43,389 nt of DNA, from contig NZ_RYFI01000008.1 of the NCBI RefSeq assembly GCF_004103825.1, positions 67,115-110,503 on the forward strand, read 5' to 3'. Under the pieces are notes generated by a model. That model did not search any database. It had not been told where the DNA came from and saw only the letters and a program-made list of their open reading frames with translations. Positions 8,183 through 17,968 of this stretch are shown piece after piece. The position numbers were made by a program, and so were the translations under genes. This DNA is from Hansschlegelia zhihuaiae. Lineage in GTDB: Bacteria; Pseudomonadota; Alphaproteobacteria; Rhizobiales; Methylopilaceae. Numbering within the stretch: the stretch's first letter is position 1; every line of letters begins with the position of its first letter.

Positions 8183-9430
8183 ATGACAGCCTGCGGCCTC
8201 GACTTCGGAACATCCAACACAACGCTCGGCGTGATCGACGCCGGCCGGCCTCTGCTCGCGCGGCTGGAAGGCGAGGAGACCACGATCCCGAGCGCGATCT
8301 TCTTCGCGCCGCGAGCCGCGCCCAAGGTCGGACGCGCGGCGATGTCGGCCTATCTCGACGGCGAGGCCGGCCGGCTGATGCGCAGCCTGAAATCGGTGCT
8401 CGGAACCTCGCTGATCGACGAGGCCACCCAGGTCGGGCTCGAGCGGGTCAAGTTCCGTGAGGTCATCGCCCGCTACCTCGCGATCGTGAAGCGCCGCGCC
8501 GAGGCCGCGACCGGCCGGCAGATCGATGCGGTGGTGCATGGCCGCCCGGTCCATTTCGTCGACGGCGACGACGAGGCCGACGCCCGCGCGGAGGAGACGC
8601 TGCGCGGCATCGCGCTCTCGGTCGGCTTCCGCGAGGTGTCGTTCCAGCTCGAGCCCGTGGCGGCCGCCCTCGACTATGAGCGCGGCGTCGCCCGCGAGGA
8701 GCTTGCGCTCATCGCCGACATCGGCGGCGGTACGTCGGACTTTTCCGTCGTGCGCATCGGTCCCGGCCGGCGCAGGCGAGAGGACCGTCGCGGCGACGTG
8801 CTGGCGAATGAAGGCGTGCGGGTCGGCGGCGTCGACTTCGACCGGCGGCTGAGCCTCGGCTCGGTCATGCCGCTGTTCGGCCTCGGCTCGCCGATGAAGC
8901 GGCGCGAGCTCGAGGCGCCCTCGGTCTATTTCCACGACCTCGCCACCTGGTCGAGCATCAATCGGCTCTATGACGGCCGCGCGCTCCGCCAGATCCGCGA
9001 GGTGCGCCGGGAGGCCGCGCGGCCCGAGCTCATCGACCGGCTGATCCGCGCGGTCGAGGACGAGCGCGGCCACGGCCTCGCGGCGGCCGTCGAAAGCGCC
9101 AAGATCCGGGTGTCGGACGGCGAGGAGACGGAGATCGCGCTCGACTGGGCGGATGCCGGCCTGAAGGCGTCGATCCGCCGAGAGGCGTTCGAGCGCCACA
9201 CCGCGGCGCTCGCCGGCAGGATCGCCGAGCGCATCCGCCGCTGCCTCGCCGCCGCGGGACTTGAGGCCGACAGGATCGACGCCGTGTTCCTGACCGGCGG
9301 CTCGACCCGCATCCCGCATGTCCGCGCGGCGATTCTTGGCGAGGTCCCGGACGCCAAGGTCGTCGAGGGCGACATCTTCGGCGCGGTGGGAACCGGGCTC
9401 ACCATCGAGGCCGCCCGCCGCTACGGGTGA
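8183..9430 (+). CDS. YegD-type Hsp70-like ATPase
   Basis: This 415-residue protein has the actin/Hsp70 nucleotide-binding fold and little else, as in E. coli YegD. The phosphate-1 motif [13 protein letters not shown] is at the N-terminus, phosphate-2 appears as [13 protein letters not shown] near residue 183, and the adenosine motif [16 protein letters not shown] lies near the C-terminus. The substrate-binding domain and lid of DnaK are absent, so it is not a standard chaperone, and its client is unknown. GAGGAG about seven bases before ATG 8183 supports this start. The gene lies directly upstream of ruvC in the same direction. Confidence 0.9.
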   Translation: MTACGLDFGTSNTTLGVIDAGRPLLARLEGEETTIPSAIFFAPRAAPKVGRAAMSAYLDGEAGRLMRSLKSVLGTSLIDEATQVGLERVKFREVIARYLAIVKRRAEAATGRQIDAVVHGRPVHFVDGDDEADARAEETLRGIALSVGFREVSFQLEPVAAALDYERGVAREELALIADIGGGTSDFSVVRIGPGRRRREDRRGDVLANEGVRVGGVDFDRRLSLGSVMPLFGLGSPMKRRELEAPSVYFHDLATWSSINRLYDGRALRQIREVRREAARPELIDRLIRAVEDERGHGLAAAVESAKIRVSDGEETEIALDWADAGLKASIRREAFERHTAALAGRIAERIRRCLAAAGLEADRIDAVFLTGGSTRIPHVRAAILGEVPDAKVVEGDIFGAVGTGLTIEAARRYG

Positions 9431-9495
9431 GGCGGCCGAACGCGCCGTCCGTTCCGCTTGTGTTCCGTCAAGGATTGGCCGCTAGTCTGGCCCGG

Positions 9496-10008
9496 ATGAG
9501 CACGCTCCCGATTCGCATCCTCGGCGTCGATCCGGGCCTCCGCCGCACCGGCTGGGGCGTGGTCGCGTCCGAGGGGACGCGCCTGTCGTTCCTGGCCGCT
9601 GGCGTGATCGCGCCGCCGGAGACGCTGCCGCTCGGCCAACGGCTCGCGGCGCTCCACGCCGCGCTGACGGCGGTGATCGTCGAGCATGCGCCGCACGAGG
9701 CGGCGGTCGAGGAGACCTTCGTCAACGCCAACGCCCGGGCCACGCTGAAGCTCGGACAGGCGCGGGGCGTCGCCATGCTGGTTCCGGCGCTCGCTGGGCT
9801 CGACGTCGCCGAATACGCCCCGAACCTCGTGAAGAAGACTGTGGTCGGCGCGGGCCACGCCGAGAAGCGCCAGATCCAGGCGATGATCGCAGTCCTGCTG
9901 CCGAGCGCGCGGGTCGCGGGCGCCGACGCCGCGGACGCGCTCGCGATCGCGATCTGCCACGCTCAGCACCGCGGCGTCCGCGCCCTCGCGCTCAAGGTCT
10001 CGGCATGA
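9496..10008 (+). CDS. ruvC: Crossover junction endodeoxyribonuclease RuvC
   Basis: This 170-residue nuclease resolves Holliday junctions by paired nicks after RuvAB branch migration. Its four acidic catalytic residues are visible: D12 in [13 protein letters not shown]72 in [11 protein letters not shown], and D144 and D147 in [14 protein letters not shown]. The basic segment [16 protein letters not shown] is also typical. Length is normal. ATG 9496 is preferred over upstream codons because [14 protein letters not shown] is the usual start. The stop overlaps the ruvA start as ATGA, so the two are translationally coupled. Confidence 0.97.
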   Translation: MSTLPIRILGVDPGLRRTGWGVVASEGTRLSFLAAGVIAPPETLPLGQRLAALHAALTAVIVEHAPHEAAVEETFVNANARATLKLGQARGVAMLVPALAGLDVAEYAPNLVKKTVVGAGHAEKRQIQAMIAVLLPSARVAGADAADALAIAICHAQHRGVRALALKVSA

Positions 10009-10628
10009 TCGGCAAGCTCACCGGCGTCGTCGACTCGGTCGGATCTGACTGGGTCATCCTCGACGTCGGCGGCGTCGGCTATGTCGTGCACTGCTCTTCA
10101 AAGACGCTGTCGCGGCTGCCGAACGCCGGCGAGACCGCGCGGCTCTCAATCGAGACCCATGTGCGCGAGGATCGCATCCAGCTGTTCGGCTTCATGGCCG
10201 ATCTCGAGCGTGAATGGTTCCGCCTGCTCAACACTGTTCAAGGCGTCGGGACCAAGGTGGCGCTCGCGATCTTGTCGACCCTCGACGCGTCCGACCTCGC
10301 GACCGCGATCGCGCTTCAGGACAAGGTCGCGATCGCGCGAGCCCAGGGCGTCGGCCCCAAGGTCGCGGCGCGCATCGCGGCGGAGCTTCGGGACAAAGCC
10401 CCGCTGTTCGCCGACGTCGATCCCGGAACCGCTCGGCTGGCGGGCGAGGTCGCCGAGGCGAAAGGGCAGACGAGCCCCGTGCGTGACGCCGTCTCGGCGC
10501 TCGTCAATCTGGGCTACGCCGCGCCGCAGGCGAGCGCCGCCGTCGCGGCCGCCGCCCGCGCGCTGGACAAGGACGCGACGACCGAGAAGCTGATCCGCGG
10601 CGGGCTGAAGGAGCTCGCGAAATCCTAG
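10005..10628 (+). CDS. ruvA: Holliday junction DNA helicase subunit RuvA
   Basis: This 207-residue protein binds four-way junctions as a tetramer and loads RuvB rings. The N-terminal OB fold starts [29 protein letters not shown]. Two helix-hairpin-helix motifs follow ([13 protein letters not shown] and [16 protein letters not shown]), and the C-terminal domain III, which contacts RuvB, covers roughly residues 155-207. The acidic pin region is present. It overlaps ruvC by four bases. Unusually, ruvB does not follow directly: a reverse-strand gene of about 1.07 kb intervenes, so ruvB needs its own promoter. Confidence 0.97.
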   Translation: MIGKLTGVVDSVGSDWVILDVGGVGYVVHCSSKTLSRLPNAGETARLSIETHVREDRIQLFGFMADLEREWFRLLNTVQGVGTKVALAILSTLDASDLATAIALQDKVAIARAQGVGPKVAARIAAELRDKAPLFADVDPGTARLAGEVAEAKGQTSPVRDAVSALVNLGYAAPQASAAVAAAARALDKDATTEKLIRGGLKELAKS

Positions 10629-11692
10629 GCGCGGGCCGGAAGCAGTCGCTTCCAGAACGGTTTTCGGGTCGCCCTGTCGACGACCTCGCGGGCGAGGTCG
10701 TCGATCTCCGCCCGCTCCGCCGCCGATGCCGCTCCGATGTCGAAGACGTTGCGGGGCCGGCGCGTCGGCGGCACGCGCTCGCGCCAGCCGACGCCCCATA
10801 CCGACCGTGCGAGCCTTTCATCCGCCTTGGCGTAGGCCGCCTCGAGCCGCCCGGCGGTCTCTTCGTCCGGCCCGAAGAACGCCTTCTCGGTCCAGCCGCG
10901 CGCTCTAACCCCTTCTTTGAAGACGCGCGCCAGATGCGGATGCTCGTCGGGGTCGATCCCGCGCTCGGCAAGCGCGCGGCCGACCACGAGGCTGGCGGCG
11001 ATCGCGCGCGAGCCCGGCGTCTCGTTGCGGTAGGGCGCGCCGTCGAAGCCCGAGACGTCGAGATCGCCGCAAGCGATCTCGCCGCAGAACGCCTCGACCA
11101 GCCGCCCCTCGGCGACCTCGTTGAGGGGGCGCACGACGAAGTCGACGCCTTCGGTCTCGAGGATGTGGCGGAACATCCGCCAGTAGGAATAGCGCGGCGG
11201 GGGAGAGGCGACGAGCCGCGCGGCCCAGACGTCGAACTCCTCCGTCAGCCGGAGCTTTTTGGCCTGCTGGGTGTAGGCGGCGTTCAGATAGCCGACATGG
11301 TCGCGCACATAGGCGATGAGCTTCGGCCGGACGCCCCGCCGTTCGAAGAGGCCGAGCATGAAGGCGAGCTGGTCGGCGTCATTGAGATGGTTGCAGAACT
11401 GCTCGCGCGAGACGCAGATGTGGCTGTCCGTTTCCTTGAGACGCCTGTCCAGCCACCGCCAGGGCGCGCTCTGGGGACGTTCCGGATCGCGCTCGATGCT
11501 GAGCGCGCCGGTGAGGGCGAGCGGGCCCGTGACCACGTCGCCATGTCCGAAGTCGCAGACCTCGACGCCGCGCTTGAGCAGCGCGTCACGATAAACGCCC
11601 AGAAACCCCTGGATCGTTTTGCTGCCGGCCTTCGGCGCGCCGATGTGGAGATAGGCGCGGCGCGTCGAGGCCGGGGGCGGAGTGTCCTGCAT
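10625..11692 (-). CDS. Sulfotransferase-like protein between ruvA and ruvB
   Basis: This 355-residue protein begins with [21 protein letters not shown], which matches the 5'-phosphosulfate-binding loop of PAPS-dependent sulfotransferases (a pattern of the type HIGxPKxGSTxIQ). A second element, [11 protein letters not shown] then [21 protein letters not shown], fits the 3'-phosphate-binding region (YVRxxxxxxxSxYxQ style, with N/A in place of the Ser). The rest is poorly conserved. No signal peptide is seen. It could sulfate a surface glycan or small molecule. The gene is antisense to the flanking operon and its stop overlaps the last codons of ruvA by four bases. ATG 11692 is chosen because the frame upstream overlaps the ruvB start. 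Confidence 0.7.
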   Translation of the reverse strand: MQDTPPPASTRRAYLHIGAPKAGSKTIQGFLGVYRDALLKRGVEVCDFGHGDVVTGPLALTGALSIERDPERPQSAPWRWLDRRLKETDSHICVSREQFCNHLNDADQLAFMLGLFERRGVRPKLIAYVRDHVGYLNAAYTQQAKKLRLTEEFDVWAARLVASPPPRYSYWRMFRHILETEGVDFVVRPLNEVAEGRLVEAFCGEIACGDLDVSGFDGAPYRNETPGSRAIAASLVVGRALAERGIDPDEHPHLARVFKEGVRARGWTEKAFFGPDEETAGRLEAAYAKADERLARSVWGVGWRERVPPTRRPRNVFDIGAASAAERAEIDDLAREVVDRATRKPFWKRLLPARA

Positions 11693-11766
11693 CGCTTCAT
11701 CCGGTTTGCAGAGGACCGGCGAACCCTTATCACGGGCGACGAGCGCCTCCGAGATCGATCGGCCCG

Positions 11767-12801
11767 ATGACCGCAAGCCCCATCCGCGACCCGGACGTCC
11801 GCGATGACGAGCTCGACGCCTCGATTCGCCCCAAGACGCTCGCCGACTTCACCGGGCAGAAACAGGCGCGCGAGAACCTCGCTGTGTTCATTCAGGCGGC
11901 GCGCGCCCGCGGCGAGGCGCTCGACCATGTGCTGCTCGCCGGCCCCCCGGGCCTTGGCAAGACGACGCTCGCCCAGATCGTGGCGCGCGAGCTCGGCGTC
12001 GGCTTCCGCGCGACCTCGGGCCCCGTGATCGCCAAGGCCGGCGATCTGGCTGCGCTGCTCACCAATCTCGAGGAGCGCGACGTCCTCTTCATCGACGAGA
12101 TCCACCGGCTCAACCCGGCCGTCGAGGAGATCCTCTATCCGGCGATGGAGGATTTTCAGCTCGACCTGATCATCGGCGAGGGGCCGGCGGCGCGTTCGGT
12201 CCGGATCGACCTTTCGAAATTCACCCTGATCGGCGCGACCACGCGGGCGGGGCTGCTGACCACCCCCTTGCGCGACCGGTTCGGCATCCCGGTCAGGCTC
12301 AATTTCTACACGGTCGAGGAGCTCGAGCTGATCGTGGCGCGCGGCGCCCGCGTGCTCGGCCTGCCGATGGCGGCCGAGGGCGCGCGAGAAATCGCGCGCC
12401 GCGCGCGCGGCACGCCGCGAATTGCGGGGCGGCTGCTGAGGCGCGTGCGCGATTTCGCCTCCGTCTCGGGCGAGCCCGAGGTGACGCGCGCCTCCGCCGA
12501 CCGCGCGCTGAGGCTGCTCGACGTCGACGATCTCGGCCTCGACGCCATGGACCGACGCTATCTTTCGGCGATCGCCGAGAACTATGGCGGCGGCCCGGTC
12601 GGCGTCGAGACGATGGCCGCCGCGCTCTCCGAACCACGGGACGCCATCGAGGAGATCATCGAGCCTTATCTGCTGCAGCAGGGCTTCCTTCAGCGCACGC
12701 CGCGGGGTCGCGTTTTGACGCAGCGCGCCTACCGGCATCTCGGCCTTGCGACGCCGCCGAACGCCGCCCAGATGCCGCTCTTCGAGGGGGAAGAGGACTG
12801 A
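11767..12801 (+). CDS. ruvB: Holliday junction branch-migration ATPase RuvB
   Basis: This 344-residue AAA+ motor drives branch migration with RuvA. Walker A is GPPGLGKTT at residues 59-67, Walker B with the DEIH box is at 110-113, sensor 1 lies in [21 protein letters not shown], and the arginine finger region and winged-helix domain follow ([34 protein letters not shown]). Length is normal. It diverges from the sulfotransferase-like gene with about 74 bases between the starts, where its promoter must lie. ybgC follows within about 20 bases. Confidence 0.97.
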   Translation: MTASPIRDPDVRDDELDASIRPKTLADFTGQKQARENLAVFIQAARARGEALDHVLLAGPPGLGKTTLAQIVARELGVGFRATSGPVIAKAGDLAALLTNLEERDVLFIDEIHRLNPAVEEILYPAMEDFQLDLIIGEGPAARSVRIDLSKFTLIGATTRAGLLTTPLRDRFGIPVRLNFYTVEELELIVARGARVLGLPMAAEGAREIARRARGTPRIAGRLLRRVRDFASVSGEPEVTRASADRALRLLDVDDLGLDAMDRRYLSAIAENYGGGPVGVETMAAALSEPRDAIEEIIEPYLLQQGFLQRTPRGRVLTQRAYRHLGLATPPNAAQMPLFEGEED

Positions 12802-12817
12802 TTCTTTGATCGCCAAC

Positions 12818-13246
12818 GTGACCGACGGCCTCGGCGGCCGCATGGAGGGCGTGCGCCACGTGCTCACGCTGAGGATCTATTACGAGGACACCGACTTCTC
12901 GGGCTTCGTCTACCATGCGAGCTATCTGCGCTTCCTCGAACGCGCACGCACCGAGATCCTCAGGGCGATCGACTTCGACCACCGTCGTCTGTGGGAGGAA
13001 AAGCGCGAGGGCTTCGTCGTGCGCCGGATGACGATCGACTATCTGAAGCCCGCCCAGATGGACGACGTGATCGCCGTCACGACCCAGGCGGAGGATGTGA
13101 AGGCGGCGTCGCTCGTGCTTCGGCAGGTGGTCACGCGCGGCGGCGACATGCTGGTCGCCGCGACCGCGCAATGCGCTTATCTGCGCGCCGGCCGCCCGGC
13201 CCGGATGCCTGAGCGCATGCGCCGCGAGATGCTGCGGACCGAGTGA
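12818..13246 (+). CDS. ybgC: YbgC-type acyl-CoA thioesterase
   Basis: This ~142-residue hotdog-fold enzyme hydrolyses acyl-CoA or acyl-ACP thioesters and by convention starts the tol-pal cluster. The signature YYEDTDFSGFVYHASYLRFLERARTE carries the catalytic aspartate in the usual context. The start is uncertain: GTG 12818 (VTDGLGGRMEG) fits relatives; TTG 12806 has a well-placed GAAGAGGA ribosome site ending eight bases before; ATG 12842 is the first ATG. It follows ruvB closely and is probably co-transcribed with it. The usual neighbour tolQ is separated by about 2.3 kb here. Confidence 0.9.
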   Translation: MTDGLGGRMEGVRHVLTLRIYYEDTDFSGFVYHASYLRFLERARTEILRAIDFDHRRLWEEKREGFVVRRMTIDYLKPAQMDDVIAVTTQAEDVKAASLVLRQVVTRGGDMLVAATAQCAYLRAGRPARMPERMRREMLRTE

Positions 13247-13290
13247 GCTCCTAGAGCCCGTCGGATAAGTTGGTCGACGGTCGAAGGCGG

Positions 13291-13393
13291 GTCGTCATGC
13301 CGGGCGAAGTCCCGGCATCCATTTCCGCCACCGTCGCCGAACTCATCGAAACGCAGAGGAAATGGGTTCCGGGCCTTCGCCCGGAACGACGGC
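13291..13393. repeat. Paired palindromic interspersed repeat
   Basis: Two strong hairpins frame about 50 bases: ATGCCGGG-CGAAGT-CCCGGCAT at 13297-13318 and GTTCCGGGC-CTTC-GCCCGGAAC at 13366-13387. GTCGTC flanks the left hairpin and ACGAC closes the right one. This matches the REP/RIME-like intergenic repeats common in Hyphomicrobiales, with conserved words such as CGTCATGCCGGG and CATCCATTTC. It lies just after ybgC and could act as a transcription or RNA-stability element. No protein-like gene is seen in 13247-13586. Confidence 0.75.
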
Positions 13394-13471
13394 GTCAAAG
13401 CTCAAAGCCGACTCGAAGCGGCTTTCCGGACGGGCTCTTGGAGGCAGGACCGCTCGGACCGAGGCGCGGCC

Positions 13472-13500
13472 GTCATGCCCGGACTTGATCCGGGCATCGA
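13472..13500. repeat. Second palindromic repeat unit
   Basis: A perfect hairpin, ATGCCCGGA-CTTGA-TCCGGGCAT at 13475-13497, is preceded by CGTC. It is a diverged relative of the repeat at 13291-13393. The interval 13247-13586, with ybgC reading in from the left and the protease gene ending at its right, contains these repeats and no gene I can support. Confidence 0.7.
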
Positions 13501-13586
13501 TCGTCTTTCGCGGAGAGACCGATCGTCGGGCCGAGGCCGTCGATGATGCGGCCGTCGCCGTTCGGCAAGTCGGATGCGCTCGGCCC

Positions 13587-14369
13587 TCAGCCGCGGCGCG
13601 CCCGTGCGAGCATCACGCGGAACGAGCGTGAGTCCGGGTCGAGCACCGCCATGAAGACGGTCGAGTTGCAGAGGTTCTTGCGGCGAACGATCGCGATGAT
13701 CACGCCCCAGAGCCCGCCAGACGACACCACCGGGCCGCCGCTGTCGCCGCGGCAGATCGCGCCCGCTGCAGCGCCGAGCGCGACCGCGGTCGGGCCGGCG
13801 GTCACGACCTCCGCCGACACCCGCGCGACGCGGAGCTGCCCGCCCGAGCCCTCGTCTGAAGCGACGCGCAAGCCGGCGCCGAACAGGACCGAGCGCGCCT
13901 TGGCGGCCTCGAGCGGCTGGCGCGCCAGCGCGATCGGCTTGCGGTCGCGGGGCGCGGGCTCGGCGAGCTTGAGGACCGCGAGGTCCGCGCCGAGAAGCTC
14001 CGGTTTCGGATCGTCGGCCGAGGCGCGGCCCGCATAATCCGGATGAATCGCGCCCGACGCCACCTGGATGGTGTGGGAGACGCGGTTGTAGCGGTCGAAG
14101 AACTGCGCCACCACGAGGCTCGGGCCGCCAAGGTCGCTGAGGCAGTGGCCGGCGGTCAGCACGAGCTGTGGGTCGATCAGGACGCCGGTGCAGTTGCCGA
14201 CCTGCGCGCGGTTGCGGCCCGAGGGCGTCAGCGCGGTGATGAACACCGTCGCCCGGGCGACCCGATCGCCGGTCCGTGCGGCCGATCCGCCGACCAGCGC
14301 CGCCGCAGGCGTCGCGGCCACGACCAGGAGCCCGATCGCCGCGACGAGCCGGCGCAAACTCGAATGCAT
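13587..14369 (-). CDS. Secreted trypsin-like serine protease 1
   Basis: This 260-residue S1-family protease has a Sec signal peptide (MHSSLRRLVAAIGLLVVAATPAAA), so it acts in the periplasm or outside. The catalytic triad is complete: H75 in VLTAGHC, D129 in GADLAVLKL and S210 in CRGDSGGPVV. Paired cysteines flank the usual positions. No PDZ domain is present, which separates it from DegP/HtrA. The frame is open upstream to 14507, but that part is not protein-like and ATG 14369 sits exactly before the signal peptide. A similar gene lies about 150 bases upstream on the same strand; the two look like an old tandem duplication. Confidence 0.88.
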   Translation of the reverse strand: MHSSLRRLVAAIGLLVVAATPAAALVGGSAARTGDRVARATVFITALTPSGRNRAQVGNCTGVLIDPQLVLTAGHCLSDLGGPSLVVAQFFDRYNRVSHTIQVASGAIHPDYAGRASADDPKPELLGADLAVLKLAEPAPRDRKPIALARQPLEAAKARSVLFGAGLRVASDEGSGGQLRVARVSAEVVTAGPTAVALGAAAGAICRGDSGGPVVSSGGLWGVIIAIVRRKNLCNSTVFMAVLDPDSRSFRVMLARARRG

Positions 14370-14522
14370 CGAGAGACATCCTGCGTTCAGCCGCTGGCGC
14401 GGCGGAGCCTCGACGAGGCAGGGAGCCGCACCATGGCACGGCGCCGGCTGACCGTAAGGTCTCCAAATGAGGTCGCAGGGACGTGGCGCGCCGCCTGTGT
14501 CCGTCAAGCGACAACCACGCGG

Positions 14523-15305
14523 CTAGCGGCCGAGCCCTGCGCGCATCCGCCGAAACTCCTCGGACGCCGGATCGACCGGGGTGATCGCGATGCGGGGCCC
14601 GCAGCCGCCGCGCGGCTTGAGCACTGCGGCGACCACGCCCCACAGCCGGCCGTCCGTCCCGACCGCCGGTCCTCCGCTGTCGCCGCCGCAGACCGTCTTG
14701 TCCGCGCTGGCGAAGACCACGCGCGCTCCCGACCCCGTCGAGGCGCGGACGGAGGCGAGGGCGACGCGCTTCATCGCGCCCGAACGGCTGGCAGGTCCGG
14801 CGCCGCCGGTTCCGGCCGCTCCGCCAGTCGCTCCCGCCAGCGTGCCGAAGCCGAGCGGCGCTGCGCCCGGGACAGGCGCGGAGAGGCGGATGAGCGCGAG
14901 GTCGGAGGCGATCTCGCGCTGGCGGGTCTCCGGATCGCCGGGCGTCTTGCGCCATCCGACCACATGGGAGGGGTGGCGCGAGAAGGCCGCTGCGATAATC
15001 GGTTGCGGGGCGGGCTTGCCGTCGCGATAGGCGAACACCGCGACCCGCGACGGGTCGGACGCGCCGTCGAGGCAGTGGCCGGAGGTCAGCACGAGGTCCG
15101 GTTCGATCAGAGCGCCGCTGCAGTCCTGGACGCGGGCGCGCCCGCCGCCGATCAGCTCGACCGCCTGCACCGCGACGGCCGCAGCCGCGGCCGCGTCGGC
15201 CGGATCGGCGCGCGCCGCCCCCACGGCCGCGAGCCATGCGACGACAAACGCCGGCGCCGCCCGGCGGATCGTCGAAGTGTCGCGGATGAGTGACAGGTCG
15301 GCCAT
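14523..15305 (-). CDS. Secreted trypsin-like serine protease 2
   Basis: This 260-residue S1-family paralogue of the neighbouring protease has a hydrophobic export segment (residues ~15-33, ending AARA). The triad is H77 in VLTSGHC, D135 in ASDLALIRL and S210 in CGGDSGGPAV. A Gly/Ala-rich loop around residues 158-172 is not shared with protease 1. Both proteins have the same length and motif spacing. The gene diverges from tolQ with about 200 bases between the starts. Neither protease has an assignable substrate, but their placement inside a cell-envelope cluster fits periplasmic quality control or secretion. Confidence 0.87.
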   Translation of the reverse strand: MADLSLIRDTSTIRRAAPAFVVAWLAAVGAARADPADAAAAAAVAVQAVELIGGGRARVQDCSGALIEPDLVLTSGHCLDGASDPSRVAVFAYRDGKPAPQPIIAAAFSRHPSHVVGWRKTPGDPETRQREIASDLALIRLSAPVPGAAPLGFGTLAGATGGAAGTGGAGPASRSGAMKRVALASVRASTGSGARVVFASADKTVCGGDSGGPAVGTDGRLWGVVAAVLKPRGGCGPRIAITPVDPASEEFRRMRAGLGR

Positions 15306-15506
15306 CGTAACGCCGTCTTAACCTTGACAGTCCATGAACGGGAGAGCCCTGCGGGATCGGGTCGAAGTTTCAACACAGTTGCGCGCCAAAGGCGCGGTCG
15401 TTCCGAGCCTTGGGGTCGAAGGACGCGCGCCGGGCGGCCGGTCGCCTGCGCCCCGACGGCGCGGCCGCGGCGACCAAGGCCCGCGCAGACTGGAGACGAC
15501 CAGACG

Positions 15507-16184
15507 ATGCCCACGCCCGACATGTCGCTCTGGGGCCTGTTCCTCCAGGCCGCGCTCGTGGTCAAGCTGGTCATGCTCGGCCTGCTCGCGGCTTCGGTCT
15601 GGTGCTGGGCCATCGTCATCGACAAGCAGCTGCTGTTCTCGCGCACCAAGCGCAACATGGACAAGTTCGAGAAGATCTTCTGGTCCGGCCAGAGCCTCGA
15701 GGAGCTCTACCGTTCGCTGCTCAACCGGCCGAACTCGGCGATGGCGGCGCTGTTCGTGGCCGCGATGCGGGAATGGAAGCGCTCCTATGAGAGCGGCTCG
15801 CGCTCGGTCGCCGGGCTCCAGCAGCGCATCGACAAGGTGCTGGACGTGACCATCGCGCGCGAGGTCGAGCGGCTGGAATCGAAATTGCTGGTGCTTGCGA
15901 CGGTGGGTTCGGCCGGCCCGTTCATCGGCTTGTTCGGCACCGTCTGGGGCATCATGACGTCGTTCCAGTCGATCGCTGCGTCCAAGAACACGTCGCTCGC
16001 GGTCGTCGCGCCGGGCATCGCCGAGGCCTTGTTCGCGACCGCGATCGGCCTGATCGCCGCGATCCCGGCGGTCATCTTCTACAACAAGTTCTCCAATCAG
16101 GTGACGCGCCAGGCGAGCCGGATGGAGGGCTTCGCCGACGAGTTCTCGGCGATCCTGTCTCGCCAGATCGACGAGCGGGGCTAA
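15507..16184 (+). CDS. tolQ: Tol-Pal system proton channel subunit TolQ
   Basis: This 225-residue inner-membrane protein forms, with TolR, the proton-driven motor of the Tol-Pal system. Three membrane segments are visible: residues ~10-33 (LFLQAALVVKLVMLGLLAASVW), a segment at LLVLATVGSAGPFIGLFGTVWGIM and one at FATAIGLIAAIPAVIFYN. The conserved GPFIGLFGTVWGIM and proline-containing third helix match ExbB/TolQ/MotA. The frame stays open upstream, but ATG 15507 before MSLWGLFLQ fits the family, with TGGAGA upstream. tolR follows after six bases. Confidence 0.96.
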   Translation: MPTPDMSLWGLFLQAALVVKLVMLGLLAASVWCWAIVIDKQLLFSRTKRNMDKFEKIFWSGQSLEELYRSLLNRPNSAMAALFVAAMREWKRSYESGSRSVAGLQQRIDKVLDVTIAREVERLESKLLVLATVGSAGPFIGLFGTVWGIMTSFQSIAASKNTSLAVVAPGIAEALFATAIGLIAAIPAVIFYNKFSNQVTRQASRMEGFADEFSAILSRQIDERG

Positions 16185-16190
16185 ACCCAG

Positions 16191-16640
<450 letters not shown>

Positions 16641-16647
16641 CGCCTCG

Positions 16648-17877
16648 ATGAAGGTGCGGCCCGGCATCCTGTTGTCCTCCGGCGCGCATGCGGCGCTGCT
16701 CGCCTATGCGTTCATCGGGCTGAGCTCGGCGAAGCCGTTCGAGGTCGGACCGACCGAGGCGCTGCCGATCGAGATCCTGACGCCGCAGGAATTCGACGCG
16801 ATGACCAAGGGCTCCAAGACCTCGAAGAAGGTCGACGCGCCCAAGCAGAAGGCCGAGCAGGTCGCGGCCGTCGACAGCGACCCGGTCGACGACGACACGC
16901 CTGTCGCGAAGGAGGACGTGAAGGCTCCTCCGCCTCCGCCGGCGCCCGCCCCGGCGCAGGCCGAAGCGCCTCCGAAGCCCGCGCCGAAGCCGGAGCCGGA
17001 CCCCGCCAAGGTCGCGGCCGAGAAGGCCGCGAAGGCCGAGGCCGAGAAGGCCGCCAAGGCGGAAGCCGCCGAAAAGGCCGAGAAAGCCGAGAAGGCCGCG
17101 CAGGAGAAGGCGGCCGCCGAAAAGGCCGCCAAGGTCGCGCAGGAGAAGGCGACCCAGGAAAAGGCCGAGAAGCTCGCCGCTCAGGCCGCCGAGGCGGAAC
17201 GGCTCGCCAAGGCCGAGGCCGCCGAGAAGGCCGCCAAGGAGAAGGCCGAGGCCGAGAAGGCCGCCAAGGCGGAGGCAGAGAAGGCGGCCAAGCTCGCCGC
17301 CGAGAAGGCCGCCAAGGAAAAGGCCGAGAAGCTCGCCAAGGCCGAAGCCGAGAAGGCCGCCAAGGCGAAGGCCGAGGCCGAGAAGGCGAAGGCCGCCGAA
17401 CGCAAGTTCGACCCGTCCAAGATCGCGAGCCTGCTGGGGAACAAGTCGTCCTCGAGCGACAGCGCCCTCAAGGACGTCCGCGATCCCGGCCGCAAGGCCG
17501 CTTCGGCGCGCGAGACCGCGCCGGAGACGACCGCCGGCACCAGCCGCGGCACGGCTGCGAAGCTTTCGATGTCGGAGCGCACGGGCATCGACAACGCGGT
17601 GCGCGAACAGGTCATGCAGTGCTGGAACCCGCCGATCGGCGCCGCCGACGACGGCAGCCTAGCCGTGCGCGTGAAGTTCACCCTCAACGCCGACGGCTCG
17701 CTCGCCGATGGGCCGACGGTCGTGAACTCCTCCTCAAACCCGGCCTTCCGCGCCGCCGCCGGCGCCGCGACGCGCGCGGTCCAGCGCTGCGCGCCGCTCA
17801 AGCTGCCCGCCGAATCCTACGACTATTGGCGGCAGGTCAACATCAACTTCGATCCCAAGGAAATGATGGGCGGATGA
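16648..17877 (+). CDS. tolA: TolA, envelope-spanning protein
   Basis: This 409-residue protein has an N-terminal membrane anchor (residues ~7-27), a proline-rich segment, then about 130 residues of Ala/Lys/Glu repeats ([16 protein letters not shown] type) that form the long periplasmic helix of TolA domain II. The C-terminal domain III ([20 protein letters not shown] onward) contacts TolB and Pal and has two cysteines, in CWNPP and RCAPL, as expected. The proton-motive TolQR motor moves TolA to recruit Pal to the septum. The repeats are nearly identical at DNA level, so length is likely to vary between strains. Confidence 0.93.
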   Translation: MKVRPGILLSSGAHAALLAYAFIGLSSAKPFEVGPTEALPIEILTPQEFDAMTKGSKTSKKVDAPKQKAEQVAAVDSDPVDDDTPVAKEDVKAPPPPPAPAPAQAEAPPKPAPKPEPDPAKVAAEKAAKAEAEKAAKAEAAEKAEKAEKAAQEKAAAEKAAKVAQEKATQEKAEKLAAQAAEAERLAKAEAAEKAAKEKAEAEKAAKAEAEKAAKLAAEKAAKEKAEKLAKAEAEKAAKAKAEAEKAKAAERKFDPSKIASLLGNKSSSSDSALKDVRDPGRKAASARETAPETTAGTSRGTAAKLSMSERTGIDNAVREQVMQCWNPPIGAADDGSLAVRVKFTLNADGSLADGPTVVNSSSNPAFRAAAGAATRAVQRCAPLKLPAESYDYWRQVNINFDPKEMMGG

Positions 17878-17968
17878 CCGCTCTCGCCTTGGCTTCGCCG
17901 CATGGGATCGTCAGAGGGCGCGGGCGACTCGCCCTCGCGCCCATCCACCCTCTTTCCGGAAGAGCTCG

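Noticed and set aside
13402-15237. 611-codon reverse frame spanning both proteases
   Set aside because: Arg/Gly/Pro-rich with no motif; the proteases are complete in another frame.
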